The notes beneath the pieces were generated by a model. That model did not search any database. It saw nothing but the letters and a program-made list of their open reading frames with translations, and was not told where the DNA came from. The translations under genes were made by a program, and so were the position numbers. Source: Botryococcus braunii (Eukaryota; Chlorophyta; Trebouxiophyceae). From it: DNA of 34,391 nucleotides. Of the stretch, positions 11,995 to 26,477 are shown in pieces. Position 1 is the first letter of the stretch. Each line of letters starts with the position of its first letter. Location: NCBI GenBank assembly GCA_002005505.1, contig KV908557.1:40001-74391 (forward strand). Direction: 5' to 3'.

Positions 11995-12895
11995 AGTGAA
12001 AAGTTTCCTGTCTGTATTTACTTGCGCAGTGCGACCTCTTATACGGATGACCTAATTTCGATTTGGTGCATGCAAATTTTGGCATGGTTGGTTTCAAATG
12101 ATGATTTGATTGGCGGGGAACCACATCTCATTTGATTCAAGGACTATCAGATTTGGAACGCTTATGAAAGCTAGTGCATGGGGACCATTCCTTTATCAGT
12201 AACTATAAATGCAATAGTCAGCTTCAGCAATATTTAATACTCTTGTGGAGCTGAATCCAGCGCGTCATACTTTTGTGTAGACTGTTTGCAGTTACACGAT
12301 GGGGATTCCTCAAGCGCCTATGAGGCTCCCCTACACCAAGATCGTATTTTCATCATAAGAGTAAAGTCTAGGTAAAAATATGTGCGCACTGGATCATCAC
12401 TTTAAAACAAAAACCGAACACCTCATGGCTTAATGAACCATAAGTGCGCTGACAGTGATCGGAACAAAGTTAGTCGTCGTCCCTTTTGGTGTGGGGAGAC
12501 GTCGCATCCCTTTCCACTTCCTTCTGCCAGCTGAAGTTCAGGGGTCTTATTTCTAATCTGGGTAGAAGATTAGAACATAAGTTTTCTGCAGTGGTGTGCT
12601 CTGATGTGTATCCGTCTTTCCCCAGCAATGTACTTGTTTTGGCACCACAGTGCGTCTTATATTGGAGACCCGACATTCAAGCTTACAAGATAGAGAATCA
12701 ATTTAGTCATAGATGAACATTGCAGGGGTGAAGTAGGCAAATGTTACGGACATGTCAGGCCGTCCCGTACCTGGAGGTGGGATGGCAAGCATCATAATGG
12801 CATGAGACCGCAGATTGTCTAGACAGTGGAGGATAGTATTTGATGAGTTGGGCCTTCAGACAGCATTGTCATCCATTTTGTGGGCGCATGTGCAG
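11995..12895. other. No firm feature between candidate exons
   Basis: If the exon near 11.9 kb belongs to the membrane-protein gene, this is an intron; otherwise it is 5' flank. The frame of the 12896 exon stays open upstream to about 12815 without an ATG, so the true 5' end of the gene is unresolved. Confidence 0.35.
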
Positions 12896-16240
<3,345 letters not shown>

Positions 16241-17775
16241 CATTTTTTCGAGCCCAAAGTGGTCTGAGTGAGGCCCTGAGTGGTCCGAGGTTTGGTCCGC
16301 AGCCGTTGCGTGTCTGGAGAATCTTTTTCTGAGTCGGTGCTGGAGACAAGGAAAGCTGCCTGACCTCTGCCGGCTCGTCTTGTCTTGTGAACTCTACAGG
16401 TGTCCAAATGAACAACAAGGCCCGGTGCGGTGCGTTGGGGTAAGTATGGTGGGAATGTAGGGTGGGATCCACCAGGGAGAGTGCGAGTGGGTGAGGAAGC
16501 ATGTGAGAGAATAGGGGAGAATTGGGGATTGGGACGACCCGAGGGGACATGTGCAGGGCCTTTAGAATCTATGTCAGATATGAGTGTTTGCATGGAATGC
16601 AAGCAGGTGGGGAGCGATCTCATTTCAAGCTGCCTCATCCGGCTATGTAAGATTGAGGATGAGGGCTTGCTGCTGTTTTGAGGCTATCTCCATCCTGTAG
16701 GTCGAGGACGGAGCGTCTCCCCTGCGCCAGAACCCATACCAGAATAGTCAAATTCAAGTGTATTAATGGTACGGCATGAACTCAAGCTTGATGTGCTGGA
16801 AATTGTTTTGGATTGCTTGAAATCTTTGTGGTGAGAAGGTACACAGCACCGCGGCTCAGGAATTGAAAAACGTCGATTAGTTTTTGAGGACCTTGAACAG
16901 GAAAGGGGCCCCGAGTCTCAACGGGTATTGACAGATGCGTGAATGCCACCGGTCCTTGTGCTTGAACGCAGGCCTGTGGAGCATGTACGCACATGCCCGT
17001 TCATCGTCTTGAAATGCGTCCATCCATGCTTGTGTGCAGTGTGGGTAGAGGGTGTGTAGCGTGCACGCATTTGTGCGCGTTCCGGCCCACATGCAGTACA
17101 AGCATTGACACGAATGCCCCAGAGGGCGGCTGGAACAATAACACTGGGCCAGCCTAGCCCTCTCATTTTACACTTTTAGGAGAGCCTCAGTCGGCAGCAT
17201 GGTGCAGGCCTAAAAGGGTGCACATTCTGCTGTAGATTGATGCCCTGCCTTGGAATGCTGAGCCTTTGATTCGCAAAACTTACATGTCTTTAAAAAACCG
17301 GGTGGCCATCATCATTTCATGTTGGCAGAAGCCGCATTGGGCTTGTATCGGTCTACTATTTGAAATCCTTTGCAGTCTCTTACCAGCACAAACAGGTTGT
17401 AGACGTTCTTTCAAGCACAGGAGATGGAGGCGTAGGCTGCTCTGCAGAGGCCCTGTGTAGGGGCCTCTTGGCTCGGCTCACATGCCAATGTGCTAGTGGC
17501 GAACTCATGTGTGCCGGCCGCGTTGGATGCCCTGCCAAGTTCCTGACTGACTTGTTGGAAGTTACTGCGGCCCCTCATTCAAATTTAAATGTGGAAAAAC
17601 CAGGGGGTCGGAGCTCAGTCCCTCATGAGGATGAAAGCAGCTGCCTCCCTGGGCATGACCTCTTAGAAAGAATTGTTCTCCGTTGAAGAGCAACGGCGGT
17701 GCGTGCCAGAAGCCTGCTCACAATGTCTCATTGTCATTGAGCGGTTTCAGTGGTGTGCTGTGGCCATGGTAGTGT
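16241..17775. other. No recognised gene; 3' flank of the membrane-protein gene
   Basis: Plus-strand frames at 16430-16681 and 17360-17686 lack ATG starts or recognisable motifs. Minus-strand frames under the exon at 15737-16240 are shadows. The polyadenylation site cannot be placed with confidence. Confidence 0.4.
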
Positions 17776-17999
17776 GCGGCTGCTGTGGCAGTGTACGGAT
17801 GGTGTTTATGTTTTGCGGTTGCAATGATAGGGTGCGGTTGCCATGATAGCATGCGGTTGCTATGACAGCATGCAGTTGCTATGATGGCATGCAGTTGCTA
17901 AGGCAGTGTGCGGTTGCTATGATAGCGTGCGGTTGCTATAATAACGTGGCGTTGCTATGGTAGTGTGCGGTTGCTGTGGTACATGTGCGGTTGCTGGTA
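17776..17999. repeat. 19-bp minisatellite, about 11 diverged copies
   Basis: The unit is close to GCGGTTGCTATGATAGCGT. Eight or nine contiguous copies from about 17815 keep a 19-bp period with substitutions and single-base slips; copies further left are more degraded. Nineteen is not a multiple of three, so the reading frame rotates and coding is unlikely. Confidence 0.85.
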
Positions 18000-20339
18000 G
18001 GTGTGTTGAGTGTGTGGGCTGGTGATGAGAGGCCTTGCTGGAAGCCTTCCTGGAAGCCTTGATGGCGGCCGTTGCTCCTGAGCATTCTCCTGCAAGTGTT
18101 TCCTCCCACACAAGCTGGTGGAGAGACTGGGGGGAGCGAGCAGTAGACCCGGGCACATGGAGGAGTAGGCCTTGGCAGGTATGGCTGTCCCACCTGCAGC
18201 TCTAAGTCATCGGTTGGTGTGGGCGGTGGCAGACTCCCTCCTCCACTGTTCGAGGGTTAGAGGAGAAGGACAAGTTCAGAACAGAAAGCAGCAGCTCGAC
18301 AGAGGCGTCCTCTGTTATCTGGGGCCGCTCAGGGGGGCTGCTGCGGGTTGTAGCTCTTGTTCTTTGTCCGAGGGACTTTGCAATTCTGTCCGTGTTGTTT
18401 CAAGGCTTGAGATACCGGCAGGGGAGATTCCAGTTGGGTTGCCTGCCAGAGCTTCTGGGTGGTCAGCAGTTTTCTGAGGTTGCCACGTCTGAGCAGTGGG
18501 AAGCATCCAAGAGCTTGTGAGGGATGACCCCCACAATCTCGATCACACTATTCACAAGCACACCAGCATGCTTTCATTGCTAGGAGTTGGCTTATTTCAC
18601 TCTAATCGATTGCAGTGAGTTGTGGTGTGCGGACGTACGTGACAGACTCTCTGGATGGGGGCAGTGCCAGAACAGATGAGCTCGCCGTGCTGGACATGTG
18701 TTGCCGTCACAGAGGAGGTGCCTGCCAGTTTTGACTCTGTGAGATTGGGAGAATTCTATCGGAAGCAGTGAGGTAGGGAGAAGGGCTTGCTACATGTATG
18801 CAGGGGCTTCTCACAAGGGGCTTCTGGTTTGCAGCTGGGCAGGTGATCAGCCATGAGTGAACAGTAGGCGATTGGTGGGCAAGGCGGCGGCCCCCTTGAT
18901 TGGCTTTGAAGAGCATGTTGCTGTTTTGATAGATCCCTTGATGCTGGGTATGGGCAACAGGCAGGATGTTTTTAAGGTCTTGAAAGCCAGGTTGGCATGG
19001 TATGGCCTGGGTGGGGTTTTCTGCCAAATTCCTGTCCGCCTCAAGGGGGGGGGGGGGGAATATGGCAAGCAGCCGCATGCTATCCCGGGCTCACCTGGCT
19101 TTCATGAGGAAGAACTTCTGTGGCCAAGGAGCTCACTGCCTCGTTGTCTGAATGCTGAACACACGTGCCTTCGTTCTGATGTCACCGTTAGTGCGTCTTT
19201 GCGCATTTGTTTACGTCTGGTACCCGATGTTGCTGTCTGCTGTTCTTCCTCTCGCAGCAGGACTGGGCAGGACCTGGTATTCGCTTTGAGAGTTATTGAT
19301 TTGTGTTGGTGCGTCTGGGCGTCTAAAAGGACTTGCAGCAGCGATGGGGGGGGGGGGCGGCCCCATCGTATCATCGCCCTCCTGTAGGTTAGTGGAGATG
19401 GGTAATTTCTCCCAATCGTCATACCTGACATGAAAAGGGCCTCCAGAAGCAAGCGTCTATTCCTTGGGGCATGACGGATACTTTGTTTTTTGGTTATCCA
19501 TATACACGCAGCCGCTTTCTTATACAAGAGTGTGGTCCCCGTGGATAACTGGGAAAAAGAATGTGCACTGCTGCTTGGGCAGCGCTAAGTTTGTGCTGCA
19601 ACGCACGCGCCTAAGGGTCCCTGACAAGAGACTCCTGGCGTTGCCATCTTGTATTGAGTAGAAGTGGTTTGTGGTTTTTCTGACGGACTTATACCGCTAG
19701 AAATTTCTTGATATTCCTACGGCTAGGCCTATTATATTGAGACTTCTGAAATAGTATCGACCATGTCTGACAGCTCCCAGAATTTACAGGGATGTTTCAA
19801 ACCTGTTGACGGCGCGTAGGTTAGGGTTTGCTCTGCTAGGTGACTGGTTGATGGCCGTTAGCGCTGCAACAGATTTCAGAAGCTTTGTCAAAGCATTCGC
19901 AACTTCGTGCCAGTAGATTTCCGTTCAGTGTCAGGGGGAGGCTCGAGAGTGGGATAAATAACCTTTTGAGCTAATGTATCAACACTCCCTTTCGCAGGGA
20001 ATGTCTCATTAAGGGAACGGTAAGGCTCAGTTTTTGGCAACAGCGGCAGTGACGCCCGCTCATCAAGCACGTTCCTTGTCTGCACTCCTACTACATTCTT
20101 GGTAGCTGTACAGACATTTTTCGTGGGTTATGGCGATGTAACTTATCTTGAATGGCACCATTTTATACATGCTTCAATTTTCTCATCTAATTCTTTGGCC
20201 ACAACTGTCACAAAGGCAACCATGATTGCCATTTGCAGGTATTTCAAAATCGTTCTGAAAATTTGAGGAGTAGCCACTATCACTTTTGCTTGAACTGGGA
20301 AGCCCTTAGGGAAGTTTTGCCACCGATAATGGTCATTTC

Positions 20340-20340
<1 letters not shown>
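18000..20340. other. No firm gene; Pro/Ser/Gln-rich minus-strand frames
   Basis: Minus-strand frames at 18536-18315 and 19078-18707 are rich in Pro, Ser, Thr, Gln and Asn and lack simple repeats, as expected of disordered protein exons, but no splice chain or family could be established. Plus-strand frames over the same bases are equally open. G homopolymers occur at about 19048 and 19346. Nothing is supported from 19.5 to 20.34 kb. Confidence 0.25.

Positions 20341-20392
<52 letters not shown>
20341..20392 (+). repeat. 52-bp uninterrupted poly(A) tract
   Basis: Exactly 52 A residues, followed by GGGAAAGGGGGC. It could be the tail of a retroposed sequence ending here on the plus strand, or a mononucleotide microsatellite. 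No flanking target-site duplication or upstream retroposon body was recognised. Confidence 0.95.
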
Positions 20393-20395
<3 letters not shown>

Positions 20396-21522
20396 AAAGG
20401 GGGCAGGACTGACGCCTTTCCTGTGTCTTACGGTCCAAGGCGAAGGGTTCTGTGCTTCATCTATGGGCCCTTTGATTTGGAAGGGCGATGCTGTTTTATG
20501 GACTCCCAAGGGGGTCTTGAGACTTCTGTTTTGTGTGGCTATGGAACCTGCTGAACCGTCACTACAGCGTTTCACAAGTAGAACGTTTGCAACCTTTTTG
20601 GTGTGGAGGTCACTTCGTTCAAAAGTATATGAGGTGCCGGCATCTAATAGTGTGCCGTAGTGTTGATGCTGTGCACATCACTTAAAAGCCATATGTCTAC
20701 CACTTGAAAAGACATCATTCCAAAATTGTTATTAAGACAAGGTCACGTCATGGCGGGGTCCAATACAAATTCTGCTGACGTATGCACCCCCAACGTAGAG
20801 GGGTGTGTTTTTTTCTTTTTCGCTGTTTTTTTTTTTTTTAAGTTTATTTTTTTTTTAACGTCGGTGTATTGTCACCACCTTGCATTTGCGTGCAAGCATT
20901 TGCTCCAGCAGAACATGTTGGATCCGCTGTTGAATACTAATATTTGACTATTCTTGCTTTTCCTAGCTTAAGCCATGCATGTGCGCTTCTGGCGTGTGCA
21001 CGTGTACGTGTGCTCATGTGCTATGTGCACGAACGTATGTGCATGCTTCTGGCGTGTGCATGCATGTACACCCGCATCTGTGTGGCATCCTCAATGCTTG
21101 GGCACTGGCGCCTGTGTCGAGTGTGCGGTTAAATGTGTGTCTATGTGCTAGCCAGTGCACTCTACAGTGCATTTTCATCTTTTGAAATTCACTCTTTGGC
21201 CACTTAAAAGGGCGCAAGGCCAACATGTACATGGGCCTTGCCCGGAATGGCCTCCTTTTGTTGGTACAACTTGAACATGCCTCTTAACGTTGATCCCCAC
21301 AAGTAGGAAACTACCTCCTCTACTAGTTGGTTGTTATCACATTACTTCGAAAAAATTAGATAAAACGATGCAAGTTCTAATGGTTGCTCATAGATCACGT
21401 GGGTGCTTGTTCAAAAGTCCAGTGCTCTCAGATAGTCGTTATGAAAGAGCGGTACATGTTCTTCGAAGTTCTAAATAGCTGCTCGAGTGGATTGATCCAT
21501 CGGTGATGATGTGTTCTAGAAC
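20393..21522. other. No recognised gene
   Basis: Contains T-rich runs at about 20809-20857 and a 16-bp direct repeat, GCTTCTGGCGTGTGCA, at 20985-21000 and 21045-21060 (60-bp spacing) in a GTGCATG-rich stretch. No protein motif was seen. Confidence 0.4.
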
Positions 21523-21544
21523 ATAGCCTCAGATCTGAGGCTAT
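21523..21544. repeat. Perfect 22-bp palindrome
   Basis: Spacer-free palindrome centred on AGATCT. A further 10-bp palindrome, GTTCTAGAAC, lies directly upstream at 21513-21522. Confidence 0.95.
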
Positions 21545-21620
21545 CGAGTGTGCACGCGTGCAGAGGCCTTCCCCAATGCTCATTCCGGTGTTTCTCAAAG
21601 TCATGGAAGGTAATATGTTG

Positions 21621-21682
21621 TTATGATACTCAGTATGCATATTGAGTATCATAAGGGTAACAACCATATGGTTGTTACCCTT
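21621..21682. repeat. Two adjoining palindromes (34 bp and 30 bp)
   Basis: 21621-21654 is a 34-bp palindrome centred on ATGCAT with one mismatched pair. 21653-21682 is a perfect 30-bp palindrome centred on CATATG. They overlap by two bases and would form a double hairpin or double cruciform. Confidence 0.95.
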
Positions 21683-22023
21683 TGGGGAATTTGCCCCTTG
21701 TTGGTTTGTGACCTCGCAAGTACATTGGGCTTCTGGAGGGCTGCTAGTCCTCTCCTCAGACTGTGGTGTGTCCACGTGGACTTGGGAAGAAGTAGTTCAG
21801 TACTGGAGTTGGGTCGTGGTTGGCCCTGATAAGTCATTGACCGGCTATTTGGCGGTAATTAATAATTATAAATGGCTTGTAATTATAACGTTATAACGTC
21901 AGCCCAAGAACATGCGAGCGCCGAGTGTATGGGCTATTGTGAGTCCGGCGCAGTCCCAAATATTTGTAATCTGCGATGATCCAGAAACAGTAAAACTGCT
22001 GTCGATACGCAGGCCATTCGGAA

Positions 22024-22043
22024 GCCCGTGCACCTGCACGGGC
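22024..22043. repeat. 20-bp inverted repeat at the edge of the retroelement fragment
   Basis: GCCCGTGCA (22024-22032) and TGCACGGGC (22035-22043) flank a CC centre. It ends four bases before retroelement homology begins, so it may mark the rearrangement junction. Confidence 0.85.
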
Positions 22044-22046
22044 ATC

Positions 22047-23154
22047 TGCATATGAGAGCATGACTGAGGACATTTTGCCCGTGGCCTTCTTAGCTTCCGT
22101 CCTGCAGACCCAACGCGTCCAAGAGGAGGTCCTGGCGGGCTGGGAGGTGCCCGTGTCTAGGGCCGTTGAGGAGGCGCGGTTGTCCTTCCTTGACGTTTGC
22201 CCGGATTTCGATTGGGAGCTTCTTGATGAGGCGCTCCTTGATACAGATGTCCAACGCAAGCTGGGTGAGCTTCTCTCTCGAAATTTCCAACGTTCGTCGG
22301 CAAACGCTCCTTGTGTTGCCCCCTCAGGAACGTCTCATTCACGTCCTGGACTCGGCGGCCCGCCCTCATGCCTCGGGGTGGCTCCAAGCACTCCCGGTGG
22401 AGCGCATGGGCCAGGTCATGGCCAACATCGAGTTCCGGTGTCGGCTTCGGTATCAGCTCCTGATTCCCATGTTCCCAGAGGGGGCTCCATGTCCCCGGTG
22501 TGGTCAGGAGATGGATCGGTTTGGGGACCACGCGATCCAATGTCGGGTCGGTCGCGGGGTGGCTGTCACCTATCGCCACAACGGGGTGCGGGATATGTTG
22601 TTTCAGATAGGGAAGGAGGTGGAGGCGGTTGTCACCCGGAAACCGCCACTTCCGGTTCGGGTTGTGGGCTGAGACGCGTTGGCCGGACTTGGTCTTTCTT
22701 GATTGGGATGGGGGGCGGAATCTCTATGTTGCTGTGGTGGGAACCTCTCCACTTGCCGCCTCTTATTTGGCTGATGGTGGGGACTTTGTGGCTGGTGGGG
22801 CTGCGGCGCGGGCTGCGGCTGGCAAGCTGGCCTCGTACCGGGAGGTTCTCCTTAGGCAGCCCCCCCTGTGTCGTTTTCCGCCCCTTTGCTTTCGAGACAT
22901 TTGGGGGGTTGGATACGGCGGCGGATGAGTTCTTGAAGCGGCTCCAAGGCATGGTTAACCAGGCGCTCGTTGCGCATGAAGACCTTGTCTGGTTTTTTAC
23001 GCATCGGCGAGTCAGCTTTGCGATTGCCCGGGCCGTTGGGCGGCAGTTGGCGGCGCGATTACCCTATGGGGGGGGGGGGTTGACGTTCGAGTTTAGGTTA
23101 CGGGTTTCTGTTTCTGTGCTGGCTTCTGTGTTGCGGGGTGTGATTTCCTCTTAA
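22047..23154 (+). pseudogene. C-terminal half of an R2-like non-LTR retrotransposon ORF, frameshifted
   Basis: Homology runs through three frames. About 22051-22290 includes VAFLASVLQTQ. About 22300-22672 carries a CCHC finger (CPRCGQEMDRFGDHAIQC, 22490-22543; C-x2-C-x9-H-x3-C). About 22677-22838 reads RWPDLVFLDWDGGRNLYVAV and then GKLASY, the restriction-like (PD-D/E-x-K) endonuclease seen C-terminal to RT in R2/CRE/NeSL-type elements. From about 22885 the first frame resumes (FETFGGLDTAADEF) to the stop at 23152. The position where the family usually has an acidic residue before TVV reads Val-Ala here, so the endonuclease may be dead. Frame changes lie near C or G runs, so some could be sequencing errors. 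There is no reverse transcriptase upstream on this strand; that half is at 29.6-32.1 kb, inverted. Confidence 0.8.
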
Positions 23155-23779
23155 ATGAAACAGAAGTATCGGTTCCGTCCGTCCGTCACCAATTGGGGAC
23201 GTGAAGTAAGCTTGCAAGCAAGCTTCCTGACGTGAAGTATAGGATTGTACTTGCATAATATTTTTAGAATGGGAAGGATGCCAGACACGGCAGTCATTTC
23301 CAGAACGATCGAATTGATGGTCCCAGAAATTTAGAGCATACTATGTGCACGTGCTGTACGTAGACGTTCTGGCGTAAAAAATTAATTAGTATATTTATTT
23401 CATTTAAGATTACAGTCCGAAGAAAACTCGTATTAAACTTCCTGTTGCTTGGTCCAGATTTGAAGTTCTTTCAATCACACGCTTTGTGCTGTGTACTCCC
23501 TTCATGATAAATGGTGTGGGTGTTGACAGACGTCTCAGCCCCCTTTACGTACCGCCCATGGCTGGCCAGCTAAACACCATATGGTGGTCGCAACCTCTTC
23601 CCGTTAGAATTGTGACCTGGCGGATCTAATGTTGCAACAACTGGAGTGCAGTGTGCACACAATACTTCATGAATGAAGTGTGCACACAATACTCCATGGT
23701 GATCACCGTGGTTGCGGTGTGTTAAATCAATTAAGTTATTAGCAATAATTGCTCCTTTTCTGCAAATTGGACATTTATA
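23155..23779. other. 3' flank of the retroelement with small repeats
   Basis: The region holds an 18-bp inverted repeat at 23208-23225 (AAGCTTGC arms, 2-nt centre). GACGTGAAGTA is directly repeated around it. A 16-bp direct repeat, GTGTGCACACAATACT, occurs at 23651-23666 and 23678-23693, separated by an ACTTCAT / ATGAAGT inverted pair. No poly(A) tail of the element is evident. Confidence 0.6.
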
Positions 23780-23866
23780 GTTCTTGAACACATGTGTTCA
23801 AGAACAGTGTACACTGTCTATATTGACAGTGTACACTGTCAGCAATATAGACAGCTGTCTATATTG
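23780..23866. repeat. Cluster of four palindromes
   Basis: Perfect palindromes lie at 23780-23805 (26 bp), 23804-23817 (14 bp), 23825-23840 (16 bp) and 23843-23866 (24 bp). TGTCTATATT before the third and AATATAGACA after it are complementary, so alternative larger hairpins are possible. The cluster ends about 300 bp upstream of the reading frame that holds the dsRNA-binding protein. Confidence 0.95.
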
Positions 23867-23994
23867 TTGAATCTCTGAATCTTTGTGCGAACTGGTCCTT
23901 GGCGCACCATAGATCCTTGCCCCTGATCAGTCTTAACCCCTAAGATCAGGAATCCATTGTTGTGTTGCAACCTACACACAGAAAAGAAGAAGAC

Positions 23995-24018
23995 GTCTTA
24001 CACGTGCACGTGTAAGAC
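23995..24018. repeat. Perfect 24-bp palindrome
   Basis: Spacer-free, centred on GTGCAC. It overlaps an AGACGTCT 8-mer and is followed by another CACGTG. Two CACGTG (G-box type) cores are included, so plant-type bZIP/bHLH binding is conceivable. Confidence 0.95.
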
Positions 24019-24321
24019 ACGTGTTCACAAAGGGGTGGGGGCCTATGCGGGAGAGAGAGCCACATGCGTAGCAGCATATGCGTAGGAGGAACAACTCCAC
24101 TCAGAACTCTCCTCAGTTAAGTGAATTGTGCAAAACATGCTACTGTCTTGGGATGCACATCAGGGATGAGTAGGTATCGATGCAGATGGGTACGCGTACT
24201 GCATGTATGCAGGGAAGTACGGCCGCCGCCGGGACCCGGGTCAAGGTTTTGCCCTGTTGTTATGTCGCCAGCGTCCCTTTCGCGGTGCAGTGCACCCCAA
24301 ATTGCACCAGATTGTATCACT

Positions 24322-24720
24322 ATGACGGCATTGAATGTCGTCGTCAAGTATCCAAAGTCTCAGCTACACGAATTTTATCAACGGCATGCGGGGACGCCAA
24401 CGTTTGATACTGACCCGATCCCGGGTGGTACCGAACCTCGGTTTCGCTGCGTTGTGACGTGCCCGGCGATTACTGTCAATAACAATGTTGTCTCAGAAGA
24501 AAGAACTTTTGTTGGAGAAGCGCGGGCAAAGAAACAGGCTGAGCATGCTGCTAGTGAATCAGCTCTGGCATATCTTCGCGGACTTGGGCTGGTGCCTGCC
24601 GAGCAGCCTCCGCCTGTTCATCCTGCGGTTCTCGTTCCAAATAATGGGCCAATGACAGTAGGTGAATTGGCTCATATTAGGAGCCGCATCATGACATTGG
24701 CAGTTCAACTCAATTCGTGA
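24322..24720 (+). CDS. Small double-stranded RNA-binding domain (DRBM) protein
   Basis: From the ATG at 24322 the frame encodes 132 residues. Residues about 11-88 match a DRBM: first helix PKSQLHEFYQRH, strand RFRCVVTC, FVGEARAKKQ and the C-terminal helix with the KKxAEHAA signature (residues 70-77) whose lysines contact the RNA phosphate backbone. The loop between Pro26 and the first strand is longer than usual. About 40 residues follow, with a Pro-rich linker and a short helix-like tail ending LAVQLNS. The frame is open back to 24121 with ATGs at 24166 and 24262, but that part is Cys/Arg-rich and does not look coding, so the start is a judgement. DRBM proteins act in dsRNA processing or silencing; the partner is unknown. 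It could be the last exon of a larger gene. Confidence 0.75.
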   Translation: MTALNVVVKYPKSQLHEFYQRHAGTPTFDTDPIPGGTEPRFRCVVTCPAITVNNNVVSEERTFVGEARAKKQAEHAASESALAYLRGLGLVPAEQPPPVHPAVLVPNNGPMTVGELAHIRSRIMTLAVQLNS

Positions 24721-25378
24721 GCCCCTTACTTATGCCTTATGTCCATCCTTGGATGCAATGCGTGTGTGTAACAACTCCCCAAGGACCTCAATTAACAATT
24801 GCCAAGGACCTGAAATAAGGACATTTCACCGGGGACTGGCACGTTGTTTGGTGACACCCCCCTTGACATAGAGGTGGGACATTCTTAGGACTTCAGTCGG
24901 GCATGCATACAACCTACAGGTCAAAGTCACTAAGCCTGGAGTTTGGAGCTGACAACGTGTGAACTGCATTATTGAATTTTGCAATGTTAATTGGCTTATC
25001 TATGGATTCTGGTTCAAAAGGCCTCTACAGCGAAATTACAGGGCCTCTATAGTGGGATGGCTGGTTTATGAAGAGGTGGTGATAACTTTGTCCACCTTCA
25101 GGAATGGATATTCAGTTAGAAGCTAAAGAAGGGGAGTCGCTAGAGGCCTATAGAGAGAAAGGGTACTGGCTGAGGGCATTTTGATGGTGCATCTTTCCGT
25201 TGGTAATTGCTTGCTGGCACTTTGATCCTTGACTTTGGGCACAAACCCTCTCTTGGGCCGGGTCACCATGCATGTATGGTCAGCTTTGCATGTTAATAAA
25301 AATCTTGCCCGGAACATGGACGGTGGGCCGTTATGTCCAGACACGGGGCGGGGGAGAGGGGGAGAAAGGGGGTCTCTT
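24721..25378. other. No recognised gene
   Basis: 3' flank of the dsRNA-binding gene. CCAAGGACCT occurs twice near 24779 and 24802. A 73-codon minus-strand frame at 25344-25123 has no motif. Nothing else seen. Confidence 0.45.
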
Positions 25379-26112
<734 letters not shown>

Positions 26113-26477
26113 GCGCTTGTGTGCAATTGTACGCGCCTGCTGTGTGTGGGAATGAATAGTACCTGGGTTTGTGCATACATAGGGTTGTGTGTTTTCCTTG
26201 TCTCCTGCCCCCTCCACGCCCAGAATTCTTCTGGTTGCTGTTGCTTTCCCGTTGCGGGATGCAAAGGGGGGGGGGGGGGTTTCCGGGGCAAGAGCTGCAA
26301 ACTTGGCAACTTTTTGGGTGTGAAGATCCACATGGCCTGAATGGCAAGGCCATCAGCCATTGTCAGATGTGGAGTAGCGGCTGGGGTATTTGCTAGCCAG
26401 ATCTAAATTTCTGAGGAATGGCTGTGGTTACATGATGCTGCTCGTGGCCGAGGTTCTTCTGTTCGACCTGTTGGCTG

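Noticed and set aside
17776..17999. CRISPR-like array
   Set aside because: Units are contiguous 19-bp tandem copies with no unique spacers, in a eukaryotic context.
22060..23154. A single 364-codon plus-strand protein
   Set aside because: Only its first about 75 and last about 90 codons resemble the retroelement family; the middle is out of frame, and the conserved CCHC and endonuclease are in the other two frames. It is a pseudogene, not one ORF.
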